Source of the DNA: Streptomyces sp. HB132
Lineage (GTDB): Bacteria; Actinomycetota; Actinomycetes; Streptomycetales; Streptomycetaceae
NCBI RefSeq assembly: GCF_016909575.1
Contig: NZ_JAFBGA010000003.1
Coordinates: forward strand, 186,001 to 250,000
Length of the DNA: 64,000 nucleotides
Direction of reading: 5' to 3'
In this document: positions 1 through 8,505 of the stretch, one piece after another
Position numbering within the stretch: the first letter of the stretch is position 1
How the letters are laid out: each line of letters begins with the position of its first letter
Notes under the pieces: generated by a model
What the model saw: the letters and a program-made list of their open reading frames with translations, nothing else
What the model was told of the DNA's origin: nothing
Database searches by the model: none
Position numbers and translations under genes: made by a program

Positions 1-158
1 TGGGTGCATGACGGGGGCCACGCGCCCCCGCCGAGCGGCCGGAAGGACCCGGCAGGCCCGGCGGGCGAGTACCCCGCACCGTGCGGCCCACCGCGCCCGG
101 CTCCGCGCCCAGGTCCGCCTGGGACGGGGCCGCCCCGGGCTGCCCGGCCCCCGCCCCT

Positions 159-1097
159 TCAGGAATCGCCCTCCCGCTCCGCGAGGAAGCGCTCGAACTC
201 GAGGCCGATCTCGTCCGCCGAGGGCAGATCGACCGACTCGGCGACCAGGTTCCCCCGGGTCTCGGAACCCGCGAGGGCGTCGTACTGGTGCTCCAGCCCC
301 TCGACGAGCGAGACGAGCTCCTCGTCACCCTGGCCGACCTGCCGGTCGATCTCGGTCTGGGTGCGGTGCGCCTCCGTGCGCAGCGTGTGCGCGACGCTCG
401 GCAGGACCAGTCCGGTCGCCGCTGTGATCGCCTCCAGGGCGGTGAGCGCGGCGTCCGGGTAGGCCGACCTGGCGACGTAGTGCGGCACATGGGCGGCGAC
501 ACCGAGGACGTCGTGACCCGCCTCCATGAGCCGGTACTCCACGAGTGCCTCGGCCGAACCGGGCACCTGCGCCTCGTCGAAGGGGCTGCGGTGTCCGGGC
601 ATCAGGTCGGTGCGGTTGCCGTGCGGCGTGAGGCCGACGGGGCGGGTGTGCGGGACGCCCATGGGGATGCCGTGGAAGCTGACGGCGAGGCGGACACCGA
701 GCCGCTCCACGACCTGCTCCACGGCGGCGGCGAACCTCTCCCACTCGACGTCGGGCTCCGGACCGGAGAGGAGCAGGAAGGGGGCCCCGGTGGCGTCCTG
801 GACGACCTTCACCTCCAGGGTGGGCGATTCGAACCCCGACCACCGGTCACGCTTGAAGGTCAGCAGCGGGCGGCGCGCCCGGTAGTCGACGAGCCGGTCG
901 TGGTCGAAGCGGACCACGGTCTGGTGGGGCAGCGTCTCGAGCAGGCCGTCGATGATCTGCTCACCGGTCTCGCCCGCGTCGATGTACCCGTCGAAGTGGT
1001 AGAGCATGACCAGGCCGGCCGACTCCTGGGCGAGCGCCATGTCGACGACGGCCAGGCCCTTGGGCTCCCATTCGTACAAACTCTGCGGATCAGGCAC
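159..1097 (-). CDS. PAC2 family protein
   Basis: A 312-residue PAC2-family protein, related to proteasome-assembly chaperones. Actinobacteria carry such proteins, but their role there is not settled. The PAC2 core shows near the N-terminus as [17 protein letters not shown], followed by the middle segment [17 protein letters not shown] and the stretch [18 protein letters not shown]; the C-terminal third is acidic and helical. I chose the GTG at 1097 because a GAGGAG ribosome binding site lies 8 bases upstream; the frame stays open to 1400, but that extension is low-complexity and unlike the family. It lies downstream of rpsA on the same strand, with a strong hairpin upstream at 1364-1400, so it probably has its own promoter. 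Family assignment is good; the function is unknown. Confidence 0.85.
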   Translation of the reverse strand: MPDPQSLYEWEPKGLAVVDMALAQESAGLVMLYHFDGYIDAGETGEQIIDGLLETLPHQTVVRFDHDRLVDYRARRPLLTFKRDRWSGFESPTLEVKVVQDATGAPFLLLSGPEPDVEWERFAAAVEQVVERLGVRLAVSFHGIPMGVPHTRPVGLTPHGNRTDLMPGHRSPFDEAQVPGSAEALVEYRLMEAGHDVLGVAAHVPHYVARSAYPDAALTALEAITAATGLVLPSVAHTLRTEAHRTQTEIDRQVGQGDEELVSLVEGLEHQYDALAGSETRGNLVAESVDLPSADEIGLEFERFLAEREGDS

Positions 1098-1363
1098 GGT
1101 TACCGCTCCTCCTCGTGTTCCTGGACAAGAACACCCCGCCCGGCTGCGGCATTCCCGCCCGCTCCCCCGCCGTCGCGCGAGGACACGGCCGTGCTGCGGC
1201 CTCCGCCCTCCGGGCGGAGGCGAACGCCGCGTGCTGCCCGGCGGCCGGCATGGCCCAAGGTGGTCACCTGCGAAGTGCTCATGCCCGGCTGCGCTGTTGA
1301 GTGGTTCGGCGTTCGTGTACGGGCTGCCGCCGTAGGCCGCACGCTTCTTCGGTCCGGGCATGA

Positions 1364-1400
1364 GTGAGGCCCGCCCCCCGCGAAGGGGGACGGGCCTCAC
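1364..1400 (-). terminator. rpsA transcription terminator hairpin
   Basis: A 10-bp perfect outer stem (gtgaggcccg at 1364-1373 with cgggcctcac at 1391-1400) is continued by a C5/G5 inner stem around a gcgaa loop. It lies about 50 bases past the rpsA stop codon. There is no clear U-tract, as is usual in Streptomyces. Confidence 0.75.
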
Positions 1401-1448
1401 CTACAGCTCCACAGCTACTGCAGCCGATGAGCGGCTGGGGTCAGAGCG

Positions 1449-2972
1449 TCAGCTCTGGCCGCCGGCCAGCTTCTCGCGCAGGGCGGCCAGGGCCTCGTCC
1501 GACGCCAGGGCGCCGGAGTTGTCCGCGGACTCCGAGGAGTACGAGCCGCCGCCGCCACCGCCACCGCTGCCGCCGGAGGCAGCCGGGGCAGCGCCGGCCG
1601 GGGCGGCAGCGCCCTCGGCAGCGGCAGCCTCGTCGGCCTCGCGGGACTTGATGACCTGGGCCTGGTGCTGCTCGAAGCGCTGCTGCGCCTCGGCGTACTG
1701 CGTCTCCCAGACCTCACGCTGCGACTCGAAGCCCTCGAGCCAGTCGTTGGTCTCGGGGTCGAAGCCCTCGGGGTAGATGTAGTTGCCCTGGTCGTCGTAC
1801 GACGCGGCCATGCCGTACAGCGTCGGGTCGAACTCGACCGAGGCCGGGTCGCCGCCGAAGGCCTCGTTGGCCTGCTTCAGCGAGAGGCTGATGCGACGGC
1901 GCTCGAGGTCGATGTCGATGACCTTGACGAAGATCTCGTCGTTGACCTGGACGACCTGCTCCGGGATCTCCACGTGGCGCTCGGCCAGCTCGGAGATGTG
2001 GACCAGACCCTCGATGCCCTCGTCGACGCGCACGAACGCACCGAACGGAACGAGCTTCGTGACCTTACCGGGAACGACCTGCCCGATCTGGTGCGTGCGG
2101 GCGAACTGCTGCCACGGGTCTTCCTGCGTCGCCTTGAGCGACAGCGAGACGCGCTCGCGGTCCATGTCGACGTCGAGGACCTCGACGGTGACTTCCTGAC
2201 CGACCTCGACGACCTCGGAGGGGTGGTCGATGTGCTTCCAGGAGAGCTCGGAGACGTGCACGAGACCGTCGACGCCACCCAGGTCCACGAAGGCACCGAA
2301 GTTGACGATCGAGGAGACGACGCCGGAGCGGACCTGACCCTTCTGGAGGGTCGTGAGGAACGTCTGGCGCACCTCGGACTGCGTCTGCTCGAGCCAGGCA
2401 CGGCGGGACAGGACCACGTTGTTGCGGTTCTTGTCCAGCTCGATGATCTTGGCCTCGAGCTCCTTGCCCACGTAGGGCTGGAGGTCGCGGACGCGACGCA
2501 TCTCGACGAGCGACGCCGGGAGGAAGCCACGGAGGCCGATGTCGAGGATGAGACCACCCTTGACGACCTCGATGACGGTACCGGTGACGATGCCGTCTTC
2601 TTCCTTGATCTTCTCGATGGTGCCCCAGGCACGCTCGTACTGAGCGCGCTTCTTCGAGAGGATCAGGCGGCCTTCCTTGTCCTCCTTCTGGAGAACCAGG
2701 GCCTCGATCTCGTCGCCGACCTTGACGACCTCGTTCGGGTCGACGTCGTGCTTGATCGAGAGCTCGCGGCTCGGGATGACACCTTCGGTCTTGTAACCGA
2801 TGTCGAGGAGGACCTCGTCGCGGTCAACCTTGACGATGACACCGTCAACGATGTCGCCGTCGTTGAAGTACTTGATCGTCTCGTCGATCGCCGCGAGGAA
2901 CGCGTCCGCGTCGCCGATGTCGTTGACCGCAACCTGCGGAGTGGTGGCGGTGGTCTCGGTGCTGCTCGTCAT
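1449..2972 (-). CDS. rpsA: 30S ribosomal protein S1
   Basis: A 507-residue ribosomal protein S1, the RNA-binding protein that helps the 30S subunit capture mRNA. Four S1 (OB-fold) repeats can be read at roughly residues 35-105, 125-190, 207-280 and 292-365, each with the GAFVDLGG/GAFVRVDEG-type core. This is the actinobacterial four-repeat form, shorter than the six-repeat E. coli protein. The C-terminal tail (about 430-507) is acidic and low-complexity, with an Ala-rich part and a run of seven glycines. The ATG at 2972 opens MTSSTETTATTP, as in streptomycete homologues. A strong sigma70-type promoter lies about 200 bases upstream and a hairpin terminator follows. A monocistronic unit is likely. 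Confidence 0.97.
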   Translation of the reverse strand: MTSSTETTATTPQVAVNDIGDADAFLAAIDETIKYFNDGDIVDGVIVKVDRDEVLLDIGYKTEGVIPSRELSIKHDVDPNEVVKVGDEIEALVLQKEDKEGRLILSKKRAQYERAWGTIEKIKEEDGIVTGTVIEVVKGGLILDIGLRGFLPASLVEMRRVRDLQPYVGKELEAKIIELDKNRNNVVLSRRAWLEQTQSEVRQTFLTTLQKGQVRSGVVSSIVNFGAFVDLGGVDGLVHVSELSWKHIDHPSEVVEVGQEVTVEVLDVDMDRERVSLSLKATQEDPWQQFARTHQIGQVVPGKVTKLVPFGAFVRVDEGIEGLVHISELAERHVEIPEQVVQVNDEIFVKVIDIDLERRRISLSLKQANEAFGGDPASVEFDPTLYGMAASYDDQGNYIYPEGFDPETNDWLEGFESQREVWETQYAEAQQRFEQHQAQVIKSREADEAAAAEGAAAPAGAAPAASGGSGGGGGGGSYSSESADNSGALASDEALAALREKLAGGQS

Positions 2973-3169
2973 GTGGGAAAGGGCTCCGGTACGGACAGTG
3001 AGTCGTAGGTACTGCTACGCCGAAAGCCCGTATCGCCTCTGCAGAAGCCGGACAGCCTGGAAAGCACCTATCCGGCAACCGGAGAGTGCCTCGACAACCG
3101 AGGGGACATGCAACAGACGCGAGCGCGGCCTGCTAGGTCTGAGGCGCGCAGGCTCGCAGCGCAACTTGT
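2973..3169 (-). other. rpsA 5' leader
   Basis: About 190 bases of untranslated leader lie between the rpsA promoter and its ATG. No gene is credible here. The ribosome binding site is GGAG about 9-12 bases before the start. I could not identify a defined regulatory RNA, although S1 leaders are autoregulated in some bacteria. Confidence 0.45.
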
Positions 3170-3198
3170 AGCATACGGGGGCAGCCGGACAGGGTCAA
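3170..3198 (-). promoter_or_regulatory. rpsA promoter (sigma70/HrdB type)
   Basis: On the minus strand, TTGACC (3198-3193), a 17-base spacer and TATGCT (3175-3170) form a near-consensus vegetative promoter reading toward rpsA. A strong housekeeping promoter fits a ribosomal protein gene. Confidence 0.75.
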
Positions 3199-3369
3199 TG
3201 CGCGAAGGCGCACACCCGGGGCACAACACCCCAATCCCGGCACAACTCACGTTCACCGAGGCCACATCGGCGACATCGGTGTGTCGCGCGCGTGACACCC
3301 GCGCTCGTCCGTGCGGCCCGGGAAGGCACCCGCGCGGGCGGGTGAAGGAAAACTACAACGACGGGCACG

Positions 3370-4194
3370 ATGAGCCAAGAGATCCACGACCCCGAACCCG
3401 AAGCGACCCGGCGGGAAGCCGGTGAGGCGGAGAGCAGCCGGGCGAGCCGCGGCTGGTGGGACCGCAACGCCGACGAGTACCAGAGCGACCACGGGGGGTT
3501 CCTCGGGGACGACCGCTTCGTCTGGGGCCCGGAGGGGATGGACGAGGCGGAGGCCGCCCTGCTGGGTCCGGCGGAGGGCCTGAAGGGCCTGGACGTCCTG
3601 GAGGTCGGGGCCGGCGCCGCCCAGTGCTCACGCTGGCTCGCCGCCCGGGGCGCCCGCCCGGTGGCGCTGGACCTCTCCCACCGCCAGCTCCAGCACGCCC
3701 TGCGCATCGGAGGCGGCGTACCCCTCGTGGAGGCGGACGCGGGGCGGCTCCCCTTCCGGGACGGCTCCTTCGACCTGGCCTGCTCCGCCTACGGCGCGGT
3801 GCCCTTCGTCGCCGACCCCGTCCAGGTGTTCCGCGAGGTGCACCGGGTGCTGCGGCCGGGGGGCCGCTGGGTGTTCTCGGTCACGCACCCGATCCGCTGG
3901 GCGTTCCCCGACGAGCCGGGCCCCGAGGGCCTCTCCGTCTCCGCCTCCTACTTCGACCGCGTGCCGTACGTCGAGCAGGACGAGCGGGGCGACGCCGTGT
4001 ACGTGGAGCACCACCGGACGCTGGGCGACCGGGTGCGGGACGTGGTGGCGGGCGGCTTCCGGCTGGTCGACCTCGTGGAACCCGAGTGGCCGGCGTGGAA
4101 CAGCCAGGAGTGGGGCGGCTGGTCCCCGCTGCGCGGCCACCTGATCCCGGGGACCGCGATCTTCGTATGCGAGCGGGACCGTCGGGCCGCCTGA
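3370..4194 (+). CDS. class I SAM-dependent methyltransferase
   Basis: A 274-residue SAM-dependent methyltransferase of the Methyltransf_11 type. Motif I is LEVGAGAAQ (about 77-85), followed by an acidic post-I residue in VALDLS (about 98-103), motif II around GSFDLACSAYGAVPF (about 133-147) and motif III in VLRPGGRWVFSVTHPI (about 160-175). The N-terminal WWDRNADEYQSDHG box is typical of an actinobacterial family with no assigned substrate. The ATG at 3370 follows a GAAGGA about 20 bases upstream, which is rather far. The gene is divergent from rpsA and stands 44 bases before hrpB, so the two may be co-transcribed. The substrate cannot be inferred. Confidence 0.85.
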   Translation: MSQEIHDPEPEATRREAGEAESSRASRGWWDRNADEYQSDHGGFLGDDRFVWGPEGMDEAEAALLGPAEGLKGLDVLEVGAGAAQCSRWLAARGARPVALDLSHRQLQHALRIGGGVPLVEADAGRLPFRDGSFDLACSAYGAVPFVADPVQVFREVHRVLRPGGRWVFSVTHPIRWAFPDEPGPEGLSVSASYFDRVPYVEQDERGDAVYVEHHRTLGDRVRDVVAGGFRLVDLVEPEWPAWNSQEWGGWSPLRGHLIPGTAIFVCERDRRAA

Positions 4195-4238
4195 GGCACC
4201 GGCCGCTCCCCTCGGCGGCGGCGTACGAGACTGGGGGC

Positions 4239-6740
4239 GTGATCCGTACCGACGCACTGGACCAGTTGCCCGTACGCACAGCTGTGCCCGCCCTGGAACG
4301 GGCGCTCGACGAGCGGGGCGCCGCGGTGCTCTGCGCGCCGCCCGGGACCGGCAAGACGACCCTCGTGCCCTTGGTGCTCGCGGGGCTGACCGGCGGCGGC
4401 CCCGCACGCCGGGTGCTCGTGGCCGAGCCCCGCCGGATCGCAGCCAGGGCGGCGGCGCGGCGGATGGCGTGGCTGCTCGGCGAGCAGACCGGCGGCCGGG
4501 TCGGGTTCACGGTGCGCGGGGAGCGGGTGGTGGGACCCGGCACGGTGGTGGAGGTCGTGACCACGGGGGTGCTCCTCCAGCGGCTGCAGCGCGACCAGGA
4601 ACTGGGCCGGACCGACGTGGTGATCATCGACGAGTGCCACGAGCGCCATCTGGACGCGGACACGGCGGCCGCGTTCCTCCTCGACGTACGGGAGACCATC
4701 AGGCCGGAGCTGCGTCTGGTCGCGGCGTCGGCGACGACGGACGCGCAGGGCTGGGCAAGGCTGCTGGGCGACGCACCGGTCGTCGAGGCGCAGGGCGTGG
4801 CCCATCCGGTGGAGGTGGTGTGGGCGCCGCCGGCGGGGTCCGTCCGCCCGCCGCACGGGATGAGGGTCGATCCGGCGCTGCTGACGCACGTGGCCGCCGT
4901 GGTGCGCCGGGCCCTCGCCGAGCGGGCGGGCGACGTGCTGTGCTTCCTGCCCGGGGTCGGGGAGATCGGCCGGGTGGCCGGGCAGCTCGCCGGCGTGGAC
5001 GCGGAGGTGCTCCAGGTGCACGGTCGGGCGCCCGCGGCCGTGCAGGACGCGGTGCTGGCCGGGTCCTCGCAGCGGCGCAGGGTGGTGCTGGCGACGTCCG
5101 TCGCGGAGTCCTCCCTCACGGTGCCGGGCGTGCGGGTGGTCGTGGACTCCGGGCTGGCCAGGGAGCCGCGCACCGACCACGCGCGGGGCCTGAGCGCGCT
5201 GACGACCGTACGGGCGTCGCGGGCGGCCGGACGCCAGCGGGCGGGCCGCGCGGGTCGTGAGGCCCCCGGCGCGGTGTACCGCTGCTGGGACCGGGCCGAG
5301 GACGGCCGGCTGGCCGCCTATCCCTCCCCCGAGATCAAGGTGGCCGATCTCGCGGCGTTCGCACTCCAGGCCGCGTGCTGGGGCGATCCGGGCGCCTCCG
5401 GACTCGCGCTCCTCGACCCCCCGCCCGCCGGGGCCATGGGCGCGGCCCGCGAGGTGCTGGGCGCAGTCGGCGCGGTGGACGCCTCGGGCCGGGCCACGGA
5501 CCGGGGCGTACGGATGTCCCGGCTCGGCCTGCACCCCCGACTGGCGCGCGCCCTGCTGGACGGCGCACAGGAGGTGGGCGGACGCCGGGCGTCGGAGGTC
5601 GTGGCGCTGCTGAGCGAGGAGCCTCCGCGCGAGTACGGCGATGACCTGGCGCACGCGCTGCGCACGGCACGGCGCGGCGGGGACGCCTACGCGGCGCGCT
5701 GGCGGCAGGAGGTACGGCGGCTCTCGCAGTCGCTGGGCGGCAAGGAGGGCCGGGACGCCGGTACGGACGACTCCGCGGTGGGCCTGGTGGCGGCGCTGGC
5801 GTTCCCGGAGCGCGTGGCCCGGGCCCGCGGCGAGGGGGCCTTCCTCATGGCGTCGGGCACGGGCGCGGAGCTGGGGACCGGCTCAAGGCTGGGCAGCGCG
5901 CCGTGGCTGGCCGTCGCCGTCGCCGACCGGCCCGCCCACGCCGCCTCCGCGCGGGTGCGGCTTGCGGCCGTGATCGACGAGGACACCGCGCGGCTGGCCG
6001 CGGGACACCTGAGCTTCTCCGGCGAGGAGGTCCGCTGGGCCGACGGCGATGTCGTGGCGCGGTCCGTGGAGCGCCTCGGGGCGGTCGAGCTGTCCGTGCG
6101 CACCCTGCGGCGGCCGGCCCCCGAGCTGGTGCGCACGGCGCTCCTGGAGGGACTGCGCGGCGAGGGGCCGGGACTTCTGCGGTGGACCAGGGAGGGCGGG
6201 CAACTGCGGCTGCGGCTCGCGTTCCTGCACCGGGCGCTCGGCGCGCCCTGGCCCGACGTGTCCGACGAGGCCCTGCTCGCGCGCGCCGACGAGTGGCTGG
6301 AGCCGGAGCTCTCACGGGCCGGGCGCCGCGCCGACCTCGCACGGATCGACGCCGGGCAGGCGCTGCGCAGGCTTCTGCCGTGGTCGACGGGCGACGCGGC
6401 CCGGCTGGACGAGCTCGCTCCGGAGCGGATCGAGGTGCCGAGCGGCTCGAGGATCCGTCTGGACTACGCCGGTGAGCAGCCCGTACTCGCGGTGAAGCTC
6501 CAGGAGCTCTTCGGACTCAGCGAGACGCCCCGGGTCGCCGGGGTGCCGCTCCTGGTCCACATGCTGTCGCCGGCGGGCAGGCCGGCCGCCGTGACGGCGG
6601 ACCTGGCGTCGTTCTGGCGGGAGGGTTACAGGAGCGTGCGGGCGGAGTTGCGGGGCCGCTATCCGAAGCATCCGTGGCCCGAGGACCCGACGACGACGGA
6701 GGCGACCCGCTTCACCACGGCGCGGCTGCGCCGGGAGTAG
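4239..6740 (+). CDS. hrpB: ATP-dependent RNA helicase HrpB
   Basis: An 833-residue DExH-box (DEAH/RHA) helicase of the HrpB family, normal in length. It has Walker A APPGTGKT (33-40), motif Ia AEPRRIAARAAA, the DECH box in IIDECHERHLD (about 129-139), motif III ASATTD, motif V VATSVAESSLTVPG-like (reads LATSVAESSLTVPGVRVVVD) and motif VI QRAGRAGRE (about 333-341). The HrpB-specific C-terminal domain ends with KHPWPEDP, a hallmark of the family. I chose the GTG at 4239 because it gives the family N-terminus and has a GGGGG ribosome binding site; the frame is open much further upstream only because it overlaps the methyltransferase. HrpB proteins are non-essential, with roles poorly defined outside a few species. 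Confidence 0.93.
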   Translation: MIRTDALDQLPVRTAVPALERALDERGAAVLCAPPGTGKTTLVPLVLAGLTGGGPARRVLVAEPRRIAARAAARRMAWLLGEQTGGRVGFTVRGERVVGPGTVVEVVTTGVLLQRLQRDQELGRTDVVIIDECHERHLDADTAAAFLLDVRETIRPELRLVAASATTDAQGWARLLGDAPVVEAQGVAHPVEVVWAPPAGSVRPPHGMRVDPALLTHVAAVVRRALAERAGDVLCFLPGVGEIGRVAGQLAGVDAEVLQVHGRAPAAVQDAVLAGSSQRRRVVLATSVAESSLTVPGVRVVVDSGLAREPRTDHARGLSALTTVRASRAAGRQRAGRAGREAPGAVYRCWDRAEDGRLAAYPSPEIKVADLAAFALQAACWGDPGASGLALLDPPPAGAMGAAREVLGAVGAVDASGRATDRGVRMSRLGLHPRLARALLDGAQEVGGRRASEVVALLSEEPPREYGDDLAHALRTARRGGDAYAARWRQEVRRLSQSLGGKEGRDAGTDDSAVGLVAALAFPERVARARGEGAFLMASGTGAELGTGSRLGSAPWLAVAVADRPAHAASARVRLAAVIDEDTARLAAGHLSFSGEEVRWADGDVVARSVERLGAVELSVRTLRRPAPELVRTALLEGLRGEGPGLLRWTREGGQLRLRLAFLHRALGAPWPDVSDEALLARADEWLEPELSRAGRRADLARIDAGQALRRLLPWSTGDAARLDELAPERIEVPSGSRIRLDYAGEQPVLAVKLQELFGLSETPRVAGVPLLVHMLSPAGRPAAVTADLASFWREGYRSVRAELRGRYPKHPWPEDPTTTEATRFTTARLRRE

Positions 6741-6803
6741 GCCCCGGCGCGGCCCGACGGCCGGCCGTGGACCTCACCCCGGTACGCACGGCCCGCAAAC
6801 CCC

Positions 6804-7499
6804 TCAGGTGCGCGCCGCCGAGGCGGCGGTGATCCAGTTCCTGAACTCGACGGCGTAATGCCGGAGGTGGTGCTCCAGGACGTCCTCCGGGCACGAGGTG
6901 GGCACGTAGACCGTCAGGTTCGCGGTGAAGCCGTCGGCGGTGTCGCCGAACTGGGTCAGCGCCCGCCCGACGACCGTTCCGTCGGCCAGGAACAGGTTCG
7001 AGGACATCTTGTGCGGAAATCCGGACTCCGGGAGCAGTTCGTCCGCGTCCTCGGCCCAGGCCATCGCGTCCGTCCCCCAGCCCCCCATGTAGAAGGAGCA
7101 GACGTGGGGGCCGATGTTCTCGACCACGTTGAACGATCCGTCGGCCTCCGGAGTCATCACGTAGTGCTCGGGGTGCGCCGCGAGGAGCGCGCTCTCGTCG
7201 GCCGCGAAGGCCTTCTCCATCCAGGCGAGGAACTCGCCCGCCGAGAGGCCCCGCGTGGTCAGGACCGTCGTACCTCCCCGGAATCCGCCGTCGGAGGTGC
7301 GGGCGCTCTCCCGCAGGAAGGCGTTGCCCTCCTCGATGTCCTCGGCCAGGAGGTCGAGCAGGCCCCGGCGCCCCAGCCGCGCCCTGAAGCGGTCCAGGGC
7401 GCGGCGGGCGTAGAACAGCTCGAAGTCGGCGATGCTCCCGGGACCTGCGGGTCCCGAGACGAGCGTGACGGCTACGGACGGCGACTGGTCGTGGGTCAT
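6804..7499 (-). CDS. conserved hypothetical protein, target of the adjacent TetR regulator
   Basis: A 231-residue soluble protein that I do not recognise. It has no signal peptide and no membrane segment. It is rich in aromatic residues around GPHVCSFYMGGWGTDAMAW (about 135-153) and has an acidic helical N-terminal half containing YARRALDRFRARLGRRG. The ATG at 7499 has a strong AGGGAGG ribosome binding site. The gene is divergent from the TetR gene at 7605, and its promoter region carries a 22-bp near-palindrome at 7519-7540, so the TetR protein probably controls it directly. The small-molecule signal is unknown. It is a real gene by codon use and ribosome binding site; the function is unassigned. 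Confidence 0.75.
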   Translation of the reverse strand: MTHDQSPSVAVTLVSGPAGPGSIADFELFYARRALDRFRARLGRRGLLDLLAEDIEEGNAFLRESARTSDGGFRGGTTVLTTRGLSAGEFLAWMEKAFAADESALLAAHPEHYVMTPEADGSFNVVENIGPHVCSFYMGGWGTDAMAWAEDADELLPESGFPHKMSSNLFLADGTVVGRALTQFGDTADGFTANLTVYVPTSCPEDVLEHHLRHYAVEFRNWITAASAART

Positions 7500-7515
7500 T
7501 CCCGAACCTCCCTAG

Positions 7516-7543
7516 AACGCGAACGTGAATTCACATTCGCATT
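7516..7543. promoter_or_regulatory. probable TetR operator palindrome
   Basis: The arms gcgaacgtgaa (7519-7529) and ttcacattcgc (7530-7540) form a 22-bp palindrome with a single mismatched pair, and partial symmetry extends to 7516-7543. It sits between the divergent unknown gene (start 7499) and the TetR gene (start 7605), directly before the AGGGAGG of the former. Size and position are typical of an operator shared by a TetR regulator and its neighbour. Confidence 0.7.
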
Positions 7544-7604
7544 TTGACCTTACCCGGAGGGGTGCGCCACTCGTCAAGACCTCGGCCGCGGTGCCGCCGA
7601 TACC

Positions 7605-8267
7605 ATGCGGGACATGACGGATGAGCCGAACGGCCGGGCGCACTACCGGGAACCCCGGCAGGCGCGCAGCGCCGCGACGCTGGCTCGCGTCCTGCGGGCG
7701 GCCGAGGAGATCGCCACGTCGGACGGCCTGGCGGAGATGACGATGACCGGTGTCGCGGAACGCGCCGGTGTCGCCGTCGGCTCGATCTACCGCCGCTTCG
7801 AGGGCAAGGAGCAGTTGGTCACCGCCCTGACGGAGCGGATGCTGGAACGGCGTGAGGAGTACGTGGCCGAACAGCTGCGCGGGGCCGAGCCCTCGCTCTC
7901 CGGCGTCGTCGACGCCTATGCCCACGCACTCCTGCGGTCGTTCGCGGACAACAGCGACCTCTTCCCCGAACTGCTGCGCGCCCGGGGAGCCGGCGCTCTG
8001 GACCGCGGGGCCCGCACCATCACCGAGATCCACCGCCTCCTGCTGGAAGCGGCGGCCCCCCACGTCCGGCAGATCCGGCGCTCCGACCCGGCGGCTGCGC
8101 TTGACACCGTGGCGCGCGCGATCCTCGGCGCCTGCTTCCACAACTCCCTGCGGCCCGACCCCGCCGAGGGCGAGACCGCCCGGCGTCGGTACGCGGACGA
8201 ACTGGGCGACATGGCGATCGCCTATCTCCTCGCTCCCGACCGCCGCGGTGGCGGCGCGCCCGCCTGA
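7605..8267 (+). CDS. TetR/AcrR family transcriptional regulator
   Basis: A 220-residue TetR-family repressor. The N-terminal DNA-binding domain covers residues 22-70, with the helix-turn-helix MTGVAERAGVAVGSIYRRF at about 47-65 and the following FEGKEQLV typical of the family. The C-terminal helical ligand-binding domain ends in an Ala/Gly/Pro tail. Two starts are possible, ATG 7605 or ATG 7614 (MTDEPNGRAHYREP); neither has a strong ribosome binding site. It is divergent from the unknown gene at 6804-7499 with a palindromic operator between them, so it probably represses both itself and that gene. The ligand is unknown. Confidence 0.88.
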   Translation: MRDMTDEPNGRAHYREPRQARSAATLARVLRAAEEIATSDGLAEMTMTGVAERAGVAVGSIYRRFEGKEQLVTALTERMLERREEYVAEQLRGAEPSLSGVVDAYAHALLRSFADNSDLFPELLRARGAGALDRGARTITEIHRLLLEAAAPHVRQIRRSDPAAALDTVARAILGACFHNSLRPDPAEGETARRRYADELGDMAIAYLLAPDRRGGGAPA

Positions 8268-8437
8268 GTCACCGAACGGCCTCAGGAACACGGCCTGGTG
8301 CGTGCCCGAGCTGCGGAAAGGTGCCGGCGGGTGTCGGCACGGGCGTCTCGCAGCCCGGCGCGGCGTGGGAAGCAGCGCCCGCCGAGGGGCCTCCGGGGCG
8401 TACGAGGAGTCCGGGCCCGGGCGCCCCGGCAACAGCT

Positions 8438-8455
8438 GCGGGACCCGGGTCCCGC
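8438..8455. repeat. 18-bp perfect palindrome between convergent genes
   Basis: gcgggaccc (8438-8446) and gggtcccgc (8447-8455) are perfect inverted repeats without a loop, followed by more GC-rich dyad sequence to about 8500. It lies between the TetR gene and the convergent lytic transglycosylase. It may act in termination for both. The rest of 8268-8505 holds no gene I can support. Confidence 0.4.
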
Positions 8456-8505
8456 TCCGGCCCCGGGGTGCCGGCCCGGCGGCCGGCCCCCCGGTCCCCT
8501 ACGGG

